This document shows, one piece after another, positions 1-8,000 of a stretch of 64,000 nt of DNA. This DNA is from Roseiarcus sp963823165 (GTDB taxonomy: Bacteria; Pseudomonadota; Alphaproteobacteria; Rhizobiales; Beijerinckiaceae), in NCBI GenBank assembly GCA_963823165.1, contig CAWGKV010000039.1, forward strand, positions 186,001-250,000. Reading direction: 5' to 3'. The position numbers were made by a program, and so were the translations under genes. The first letter of the stretch is position 1. The number at the start of each line of letters is the position of its first letter. The notes below the pieces were generated by a model that ran no database searches, was not told the origin of the DNA, and saw only the letters and a list, made by a program, of their open reading frames with translations.

Positions 1-1841
1 AAGACGCCCAGCATGCGCCGCAGCCGGACCTCGCCGGTGTCGATGTCGACGCCGACTTCGGCAAAGTGCGCGCCATAGGATTGCTGCGAGAATTCTTTGC
101 GCGTCGCGCCGGGTCTGATCTCGCCGTCGGCGTCGATGCCTTCCGTACCGACGAGGTCTATGAGCCGCCTGGATTGGCCGGCGGCTTCAATTCGGCCATC
201 GGCGAAGCGGGCGCTGTCGGGCTCCACGCCCGCGAGCCCTGCCAGTTTTGCTCGCAACTTGTTGCAGGCGTCGAACAGCGCGGAGCCCGAACTGGCCGCG
301 CCGAAGGAACCGCCCGAGCCCGATGCCTGCGGAAAATTCGTATCGCCCAATTCCACTCGAACGCGTTCGGTAGGTAGGCCGAGCATTTCCGCCGCGATCT
401 GGGTCAGAATGGTGTAAGTCCCCGTACCGATATCGGTCATCGCCATGCGCACAACGGCCATGCCGTCCGGTCCGAGGCGCACGTTGGCCTTCGACAGTTC
501 AAGCGTGTTGCCGCGCGTGGCGGCCGCCACGCCCATTCCGACGAGCCAGCGCCCGTCCCGCGACTGGCCAGGCTTTGGATTCCGCCGGTCCCAACCAAAC
601 TGGCGCGCTCCCTCCTCGAAGCAGCGAATGAGGTGACGACTGGAATAGGGAATGTGCTTTTCCGGATCCTCCGTCGGCTCGTTGCGCATCCTCAGCTCGA
701 TCGGGTCGAGGGCGACTTTTTCGGCGAGCTCGTCCATGGCGCACTCCAGAGCCAGAAGACCGACCGCCTCTCCGGGGGCGCGCATCGACGAAGCGACAGG
801 AATGTCGAGAGGCGCCAGACGATGCCTGGTCAGTCGGTTTTCGCCGGCATAGAGCGTCCGCGTTTGAAGGGCCGCGCCCTCATAGTTCTGCTCGCTCCAA
901 AGATTGCCCGAAAACACATCGTGGCCGATCGCAAGAATGCGGCCGTTTCGATCCGTGCCCAGGCGGATGCGTTGTATGGTGTCCGAACGGTGAGTCGTGA
1001 CATGGAACACCTGCTGACGCGTCAGCGCCGTCTTCACCGGCCGGTTGAGCTGGCGCGCAGCGATCGCCGCCAAGATCGCGTCGGCGTTGACCCAAAGCTT
1101 GGAGCCAAACCCGCCGCCGATGTAAGGGCTGATCAGCCGGACGTTCTCGACCGGAATCTCGAGCGTCCTGGCGATCGCGTCGCGCCCCTGATTCAGCATC
1201 TGGTTCGAGGTGTGAAGGATGAGGTTGTCGCCCTCCCACATGGCCAGCGTGGCGTGAGGCTCCATCATGGCCTGGCTTTGCAGGGGCGTGGTGTAAGTGA
1301 CGTCGAGTTGCACGGGGGCCGCGGCGAACGCGCCGGCGAAATCGCCTATTGCGCTATCGGGCGGGGGGCCTTCCTGAGGGATGCGCGCCTGATCCAGACC
1401 GCTGCGTAATGCAAATCTTCCAGGCGCGCTGTCGTAGTTCACGCGCACGAGGTAGGCGGCCGCTCTGGCTTCCTCGAAAGTCTCGGCCACTACGAACGCG
1501 ACTGGCAGGCCATAATAGGATACCTCCGGGCTTGTGAGCACGGGGTGGGCCACGTGATGATTGCCGACGCCTTGCTCGGGCGCATTTCGATGGGTCAGCA
1601 CCAGGATGACGCCGGGCGCTCGCTTCGCCGCATCCGAATCGATGGAATTGATTCGTCCCTTGCCGATCGAGGCTTCGACGACGAAGCCATAAGCCGCCTT
1701 CGGACCCTGCTCGAATTCGTAGGCGTAGAGAGCGCCGCCTGTGACCTTGAGCCGACCGTCGACGCGATCGAGCGGCTTGCCGACGACGCCCTGCGCGCCG
1801 AGATCGAGCGCGTTTGATCCTATGGGAGCGTTCATTTCCAT
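1..1841 (-). CDS. paoC: Aldehyde oxidoreductase molybdenum-binding subunit, PaoC-like (3' end outside window)
   Basis: Large molybdopterin subunit of the xanthine dehydrogenase/aldehyde oxidase family, which carries Moco and oxidises aldehydes to acids. The translation opens MEMNAPIGSNALDLG and shows family blocks: GKPLDRVDGRLKVTG near the N-terminus, YIGGGFGSKLW, SSMRAPGEAVGLLALE, MTDIGTGTYTILTQ and SGSGGSFGAASSGS. It has no signal peptide of its own, as expected if it is co-exported with the Tat-bearing subunit. The start at 1841 follows a GAGGAGG ribosome site that overlaps the stop of the FAD subunit. About 613 residues are visible, so the C-terminus with the catalytic glutamate lies before position 1. 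Xanthine dehydrogenase is the alternative, but the gene order and the FAD subunit's cysteines favour the Pao type. Confidence 0.88.
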   Translation of the reverse strand, partial: MEMNAPIGSNALDLGAQGVVGKPLDRVDGRLKVTGGALYAYEFEQGPKAAYGFVVEASIGKGRINSIDSDAAKRAPGVILVLTHRNAPEQGVGNHHVAHPVLTSPEVSYYGLPVAFVVAETFEEARAAAYLVRVNYDSAPGRFALRSGLDQARIPQEGPPPDSAIGDFAGAFAAAPVQLDVTYTTPLQSQAMMEPHATLAMWEGDNLILHTSNQMLNQGRDAIARTLEIPVENVRLISPYIGGGFGSKLWVNADAILAAIAARQLNRPVKTALTRQQVFHVTTHRSDTIQRIRLGTDRNGRILAIGHDVFSGNLWSEQNYEGAALQTRTLYAGENRLTRHRLAPLDIPVASSMRAPGEAVGLLALECAMDELAEKVALDPIELRMRNEPTEDPEKHIPYSSRHLIRCFEEGARQFGWDRRNPKPGQSRDGRWLVGMGVAAATRGNTLELSKANVRLGPDGMAVVRMAMTDIGTGTYTILTQIAAEMLGLPTERVRVELGDTNFPQASGSGGSFGAASSGSALFDACNKLRAKLAGLAGVEPDSARFADGRIEAAGQSRRLIDLVGTEGIDADGEIRPGATRKEFSQQSYGAHFAEVGVDIDTGEVRLRRMLGV

Positions 1842-1855
1842 TTGGGCCTGCCTCC

Positions 1856-2836
1856 TCAGGTCAGAGTCGCTTCAGCCAGAACGGCGCGCAGCGTGCGGCG
1901 CGTGAGGGGGATCTTGAAGTCGTTGCCTCCACGGCCGCGGGCTCCGGCCAGAACGTCGGACGCGACGGCGTCAAACGTCTGCTCGTTCGCCGCCGCACCG
2001 ACCAGGCGTTCCTCCGCCGGCGCGACCCGCCAGGGCTCAGGCGCAAGGCCGCCAAGCGCGAGACGCGCCGACCGTATCTTTCCGCCCGCTGCGTCCACGA
2101 CTGCGGCGACGGAAACCAAAGCGAAGGCGTAGGACGCCCTGTCGCGAACTTTTCGATAGATCTGTTTGCCTGCCGGCGGGGGCGGCAGAGTGACGGCCGT
2201 TATGATCTCGCCCCGCCTCAACGTCGTCTCGATCTGCGGCGTGTCCCCCGGCAGGCGATAAAACTCGGCGATCGGGATGGCGCGCGTTGCGCTGTCGGCG
2301 TCGGCCGTCTCCACACGCGCGTCGAGCGCCCGCATCGCGACAGCCATGTCCGAGGGGTATACCGCGATGCACTGGTCGCTGGCGCCGAGTATGGCGTGGA
2401 TACGGTTGAAACCGCCAAGCGCCGCGCAGCCCGAGCCCGGGTCGCGCTTGTTGCACGGCTTCGTCACATCGTAGAAGTAATAGCAGCGCGTCCGCTGAAG
2501 CAGATTGCCGCCCGTGGTGGCCTTGTTTCGCAATTGCGCGCTGGCCCCTGCCAGCAGCGCCCGGCTGAGGACCCCGTAGCGCCGCCGCACGCGCTGGTCC
2601 GCCGCCAGATCGCTGTTCCTCACCATGGCGCCGATCCGCAGGCCCCCTTGCGGGGTATCCTCGATCTTGTCCAACGGGAGACGGTTGATATCGACGAGAT
2701 GGTTCGGCGTCTCGACCTGCAGCTTCATTAAATCGAGCAGATTCGTTCCACCCGCAATGAGTTTGGCGCCGGGTTTGGCCGAGGCCGCCGCAGCCTGGGC
2801 CAGCGAGTTCGCACGCTCATAGGTGAAGGCCTTCAT
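1856..2836 (-). CDS. paoB: Aldehyde oxidoreductase FAD-binding subunit, PaoB-like
   Basis: Medium subunit (326 aa) of a molybdenum hydroxylase, moving electrons between the 2Fe-2S subunit and FAD. The N-terminal FAD loop reads LIAGGTNLLDLMK (about 26-38), and ATTGGNLLQRTRC (106-118) is the second FAD contact. Cysteines 118, 128 and 137 sit in an insertion (TRCYYFYD, PCNKRDPGSGC) that matches the extra 4Fe-4S site of E. coli PaoB and is absent from ordinary xanthine dehydrogenase FAD subunits. The ATG overlaps the stop of the upstream iron-sulfur subunit by 4 nt, so translation is coupled. Assignment to the periplasmic aldehyde oxidoreductase class is by motif, not by alignment. Confidence 0.88.
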   Translation of the reverse strand: MKAFTYERANSLAQAAAASAKPGAKLIAGGTNLLDLMKLQVETPNHLVDINRLPLDKIEDTPQGGLRIGAMVRNSDLAADQRVRRRYGVLSRALLAGASAQLRNKATTGGNLLQRTRCYYFYDVTKPCNKRDPGSGCAALGGFNRIHAILGASDQCIAVYPSDMAVAMRALDARVETADADSATRAIPIAEFYRLPGDTPQIETTLRRGEIITAVTLPPPPAGKQIYRKVRDRASYAFALVSVAAVVDAAGGKIRSARLALGGLAPEPWRVAPAEERLVGAAANEQTFDAVASDVLAGARGRGGNDFKIPLTRRTLRAVLAEATLT

Positions 2837-3489
2837 GTGAGCTCTCCCGCTGCTTGTCTGATCGCCGCCAGGATGTTCGGATAGGCGGCGCAGCGGCAGA
2901 TGTTGCCGCTCATCCGTTCGCGGATCTCCGCGTCAGTCAGCTCTGGTTGGACTTCCGCCAGATCCTCGGTGACGTAACTCGGCGCGCCGGCGCGGCTCTC
3001 GCTCAACATGCCAACCGCGGAACAGATCTGTCCCGACGTGCAGTAGCCGCATTGAAAGCCGTCGTGCTCGATAAAGGCCGTCTGCAGCGGATGGAGCGTT
3101 TCGCCGTCGGCAAACCCTTCTATCGTCGTGATGGCCTGGCCGTCATGCATCGCGGCGAGCGTCAGGCAGGAGTTGATGCGGCGCCCGTCCAGCAACACCG
3201 TGCAAGCGCCGCATTGGCCGTGATCGCAGCCCTTCTTGGATCCCGTGAGCGCGAGATGCTCACGCAACGCATCGAGAAGGGTTGTCCGCGGATCCAGCGT
3301 CAGCAAATGGAGCCGACCATTGACTTGAAGTTCGACGCTTATCGGCGTCAGCAACGCTTCGGCGTCGGCTGCCTCCGCTGCGTGCACGACGCGTGGAATA
3401 CCGCCTAGCAAGAAAGCGGCTGTGACAGTTCCGGACTCTAGAACCGCCCGTCGAGTGATCCGAAAACCTCGGTGTCCCTCTTCATCCAT
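2833..3489 (-). CDS. paoA: Aldehyde oxidoreductase 2Fe-2S subunit with Tat signal, PaoA-like
   Basis: Small iron-sulfur subunit (218 aa), first gene of the operon. A twin-arginine signal is visible as ITRRAVLESG followed by a hydrophobic stretch ending at VVHAAEA, so the complex is probably exported folded to the periplasm. The plant-ferredoxin cluster is CDHGQCGAC plus a later cysteine (INSCLTL), and the second 2Fe-2S cluster is CGYC plus CRC near the C-terminus. All eight cluster cysteines appear present. The order small-medium-large with 4-nt overlaps matches paoABC. The PaoD-type maturation factor, if present, is outside the window. Confidence 0.9.
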   Translation of the reverse strand: MDEEGHRGFRITRRAVLESGTVTAAFLLGGIPRVVHAAEAADAEALLTPISVELQVNGRLHLLTLDPRTTLLDALREHLALTGSKKGCDHGQCGACTVLLDGRRINSCLTLAAMHDGQAITTIEGFADGETLHPLQTAFIEHDGFQCGYCTSGQICSAVGMLSESRAGAPSYVTEDLAEVQPELTDAEIRERMSGNICRCAAYPNILAAIRQAAGELT

Positions 3490-3574
3490 GGCTGGCGCCC
3501 TCGCTCGTTATTGGAATCCACGATCCGGGTCTGGAAAGGTTTGCGGTATGACTGCGCTCTCAGCCATTCGAGAC

Positions 3575-3979
3575 CTACCGCCACGTGTCCTCTGGAAGAT
3601 TGACCACAATCGGAGTCGATGTGCTTCTCACCACCACCCATCGGAAGGGTCGCGAATTTGACGGATTGATTTCCATATGCGGCAGGAATGCCGGCACGTG
3701 GATGAAGTCGCCGGCCTCCGCGCTGGCGGTGAATTCGCCGTTCGCGCCCCAACGTACGTCGCATATGCCCGACAACACGTATGCTATGGTCTGCTGTACG
3801 CCGTGATGGTGAATTCCCGTGCGAGCGCCCTGCTTGACCTCGAACACACCACCCCACATCGTCGACTCGATTCCGAGTTGCGGCGCAATTGCAGCTTGGC
3901 GCTCTGAGCCGGGCGTTTGCAGTGTGCCCCTATCGAATTCACCAGCGTGAACGATACGGATTGCAGAAGAATTGCTCAT
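3575..3979 (-). CDS. Small cupin-domain protein
   Basis: A single-domain cupin of 134 aa starting at MSNSSAIRIVHAGEF. The metal-site histidines appear in GIHHHGVQQTIAYVLSG (cupin motif 1, with the expected G and E/Q positions) and in GDFIHVPAFLPHMEIN (motif 2). Small cupins bind Fe, Mn or Zn and act as dioxygenases, isomerases or ligand sensors, and the substrate cannot be read from sequence. It lies upstream of and codirectional with the aldehyde oxidoreductase genes, about 85 bp from paoA, so it may belong to the same transcript. A longer frame upstream to 4024 exists, but the ATG at 3979 gives the normal family N-terminus. Confidence 0.75.
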   Translation of the reverse strand: MSNSSAIRIVHAGEFDRGTLQTPGSERQAAIAPQLGIESTMWGGVFEVKQGARTGIHHHGVQQTIAYVLSGICDVRWGANGEFTASAEAGDFIHVPAFLPHMEINPSNSRPFRWVVVRSTSTPIVVNLPEDTWR

Positions 3980-4170
3980 CGATACATCTCTGGTTTTGCT
4001 CGGAAGCTGACGTTGCAATCTCATGGCGTATTGCCCTCACGATCGTCGCCAAATAACTTAGTCGTTTGCGGCGCAATTCGTGATCCTACATTGGTAGACG
4101 TGGGCCACTCTTATGTAACGCAAGCACAAACCTTGGTATGGAGCAGACTACGATCCTTTGTGTTATCTTC

Positions 4171-4240
4171 CCGCAGGCGGCGAAGGAATTTGTGCATTCG
4201 GCGGATTTGAATAAGTCGGCGCAGGCGTCGACGCCCTCTC
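4171..4240 (-). pseudogene. IS630-family transposase C-terminal scar
   Basis: On the minus strand this reads DACADLFKSAECTNSFAACGK, the end of an IS630-type transposase (family consensus ...ECANYFAACGY). The same stretch is found at about 18911-18973 with roughly 85% identity by eye, and there more of the transposase is preserved. No terminal repeats or remaining transposase were found around 4171. The rest of the 3980-4582 interval holds no gene I can support. Confidence 0.6.
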
Positions 4241-4582
4241 AGGCCCGGCGACAGTTCGCTCCACCATTCCTCGAGCAGGGCGGCGTTCATCGGCCAGTCG
4301 GCTTTGCCGGGGTGGGGCGTGAAAAAGTGGGTGGTTCGTCACCAGGGCCCCAACGCGCCAGCTACTCTTTCGCAGCGGGATTATCGGAATGAGGAATCGG
4401 GGCTGCGTAACCGGGCCCCCAAAGCTGTTTTGAGCGTCGTGAGTAAGCACTTTCCGTGAGTCGTCACCCAACAATAAATCAGCAGAACTGTAAAACCAAT
4501 GTATGCGAGCAAAATACCTCTGTTCGATGGATTGCTTAGCGCTGTGCTGCGAGGATAGTGCTCTGGAACTTGGAGGATAAAA

Positions 4583-4873
4583 ATGAATACGACGGTTCTT
4601 TCACTGGCGCTTGGTATGTTACTCGCCGGCCCAGTTGCGGCTCGCGCCAGCGAATTCCCACTCGGGCCGGTCCACAGCCAGCGAATAGTCCATCGCTGGG
4701 CTATCGACCGCCACCGCGATTTCTTTGCGGCCACGTCAATTGGCGCGACGCCGCAAGCGCGCCAGGTCGCGAGGCGGTGGCGCGACCCGTTCAAACCCCG
4801 CACAACCGACGGGCTGAGCAGCAATATCAACGCTTGCGCCAGCTACGGCTGCGTTGACGCCGGCAGCCAATGA
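4583..4873 (+). CDS. Small secreted protein of unknown function
   Basis: A 96-aa ORF preceded by a good ribosome site (GGAGG, 7 nt before ATG). The first 22 residues form a signal peptide: MNTTVLSLALGMLLAGPVAA, with a likely cleavage after ARA. The mature part is basic and ends with two cysteines (NACASYGCVDAGSQ) that could form a disulfide. No family was recognised. It stands alone between the IS630 scar and the convergent sensor kinase gene. Codon choice is similar to its neighbours. A real short exported protein seems more likely than chance because the ribosome site and signal peptide occur together. Confidence 0.55.
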   Translation: MNTTVLSLALGMLLAGPVAARASEFPLGPVHSQRIVHRWAIDRHRDFFAATSIGATPQARQVARRWRDPFKPRTTDGLSSNINACASYGCVDAGSQ

Positions 4874-5083
4874 AACAAGAGGGCGGTGGGCGTGCGCGAA
4901 GACGGGTTCGGGGCGACCACAACGCGACAGAACACGATCTTCCCGGCGCAGGAATTTCGCCCGCTCTGAACGTTCCGCGAAGACGTCCTGGAGGCGCCTT
5001 CGATGGACACGTGGGCGAAGTCCCAGCCGACACGTCGGACGCCCCTGCCATGGCCAGGTCGGTCGGACGTCTCTGTGGCGGCG

Positions 5084-8000
5084 CTACTGCTCAACCCATA
5101 AAGGGATCGTGAAGCGGACATCGGCGCCATGTGGCGCGCGTGGCGACACCCACAAGCGCCCGCCATGGCCTTCGATGATTGATCGGCAGATGGCGAGTCC
5201 CATGCCGAGGCCGTCCGGTTTCGTGGTGAAGAAGGGCTGGAACATGCGCTCCGCGACGGCCGGATCCAGCCCCGCGCCAGTGTCCTGCACCGCAACGAGC
5301 ACGCTGCTCGGCTCTGTAAGCGTCGAGGATACCGTGAGCTCCCTCGCGCGTTCCGTCACCTCTCTCATGGCTTCGACGCCGTTCACGATCAGGTTCAAAA
5401 GCACCTGCTGCAACTGGACGCGATCGCCCATGACCGGCTGGTCGCCTGCGGCCAGCGCGGTGCGAAGAACGACATCGTGTCGTCGCAGTTCGGCGCCGGC
5501 CAGCGTCAGCACTTCTTTGATGACGTCGTCGATGTCGAGCTTGGCCAGTTGCGGTCCGGATTTCCTGGCCAGCGCCCTCAGACCGCGGATCACGTCCCCC
5601 ATGCGCATTCCGTCTCGCGCGATGCTGGACAGCGCATCCCGCACTTCGTCGAGATCGGGTTCATCCCGGTTCAGGAACCGTAAGGCGGCCTCGCTCTGGG
5701 TTACGACGGCGGCGAGCGGCTGGTTGATCTCGTGGGCGATCGACGCGCTGAGTTCGCCCATCGTCGTCAGCCGCGCCATTCGCTCGAGGTCCGCGTGCGC
5801 GTCCCTCAGCGCCTCTTCGGCGCGCTTGCGTTCGGTGACGTCGACCGCGATCGCGCCAAGCAGGGGCGCGCTCCCCTCGATCGAAGCCAGAAAGCCGTTG
5901 ACCTCCGCCCAGACGACGCCGCCATCCTTGCGCCGGTAGCGCTTCTCGATGAGCTGCGCGGACGGTTCGCCCACGATGCTGGACGCGACGATTGCTTCGG
6001 TCTCGGCTCGATCGTCCTCGTGGGTGATGTCGGCGGGCGTGAGCCGACTGAGTTCCGCCTCGGAATAGTCGAGCATCCTCTGAAAGGCCGGGTTCGTCGC
6101 GATATAGCGCCGGTGAGAACCGATCAGGCCGACGCCGACGGGTACGCTTTCGAACAGTTTGCGCCATCGCTCCTCGCTCATCGTCAGCTCGCCATAGAGG
6201 CGCGCGTTTTCGAGCGAGATCGCGGCCTGCGACGCCAGCAGCTTCAACACCGCGATCCGGGCGGGGGTGAAAACGGACGCGGCAACTTTGTTCTCGAGAT
6301 AGAGCAAGCCCACCAGCTTGGCCTGTTTGATCAGCGGCAGACCGAGGACCGACCGGATGTGGCGGGAAGCGACGTATTCGTCCGCTGAGAACGGCTTTTC
6401 CCTGGAGGCGTCATCGGAAATCACCGGCTCCTCAGTCCGGACGACGTATTGCAGCAGCGACAGCGGCAGTTCCGACGGCGCCACGAGCGCCGGTCGGAGG
6501 TTGACCTCAACCGCTTTGCGGCCGGTGATCGCTTCCGCCTCGACCCATAATTGATCACCCCGCGGCAGAATCAGAAGGCCTCGTTCAGCCCCCGCATGCT
6601 CGACAGCGATCACCATGAGTGTTTTGATCAGGTTTTCGAGGACAATCTCACCAGACACGGCCTGCGAAGCCTTGACCACCAACTCGACGTCCAGTTGCGC
6701 GACCGGCGCGCCGATCGTTGCGGCGGCGGAGGTTGGCGCCTTCTCCTCTTGCAAGTGCGGGTAGCGCTCGTCGAGTTGCTTCACCTTGCCGTGCGCGCCC
6801 CACTGGAGATAGCAGTTCCTGGCGCCCAGCAGATAGACGTGCGCAATCTCTTCTACGCCCCGCGCGGCATAGAACCGCGCGGCTAGCTCACGTGCCAATG
6901 CCGCGTTCTGCACGAAACCGTTGTCGCGAGCCGATCGAATGGCTTGCTCGTAGAGACGCATCGCATCGACGTCTCGCCCTTCCAGGCGGGCGATCTCGGC
7001 CGACACGAGGGCGTGCTTGTCCCCGAAGGTCGGCGGGTAGCTTTCGGCCCACTCGCGCAGTTGTTCCTGGTGCGCCGTCATGACTTCACGCCAAGCTTGT
7101 TGCTTGTCGGTCGAAACAGTCTCGTAGAGCGCCGACACCGTCAGCGCGGCGTAGTAAAAGTAGTCGGCCCGCTGGACATGGATGGCCGAGGCCCAAAGCA
7201 CCGCCCTCGCCTTATCGGATGCCGCGAGCGCCTCGGAAAAGTCGCCTGACAGGAACCGCGCCTGCAGCTTGAGGATCCAATAAAGGCAGATTGCCGTGGG
7301 CGTACAGTTCCCAGCCAGTTGCGCTTCGAACGCCGCCTCGTCGAACTGCGCGTCGTTGAAGGTGGAGAAGGTATCGGTATGACCCTGCATAGTCGCGATG
7401 AAGCGTTGCTGGCTGACGATGACGGCAGCGACATCTTGGAATCGGGCTTTCCGGACGAAGTCCAAGCTCTTCTCCGACTCGCGCCACACAGCGTCGAGCC
7501 GATCGTTCCGCATAAGAAAAGCGGTGACTAAGGTGTCCATGCTGAAGCAGGCGAAGGTCAGATCACCGGTCTCAAGGGCGGCGCGAAAAGTCGCACGCAG
7601 GAAATCGATCACGGTCCCGATCGGCTGAGTCCAGAAGGCGACTTTCGCCACCGACTGGTAAACCTTCGCTCGGGAAGCGACGAATTTGTGTTCGTCGACG
7701 AGGTCGCAGGCGAGCTTGGCGAATCGATAACCATCGCCATAGCGGTGAAAGGCCGGGCCGAGGATCAGCCCGAAGAGCGCATAGCCGACCGGGGAAGCGT
7801 CGCTGATCCCGTGCTGCATCCCCAACTCCGCCATGCGACATGCGATCAGGCAATATAAGTGAAAGTCCGTATAGTAGGCGGGAGGAATAAGCACCGAGAG
7901 CAGCTGCATGGCCGCCTGAAGCTCCGGATCGGTCATTATCGGCAGATCGATCAGGCTCTCGATCGGTCGCCCATTGAGGGTCTGCCACACCGTCTCCCAC

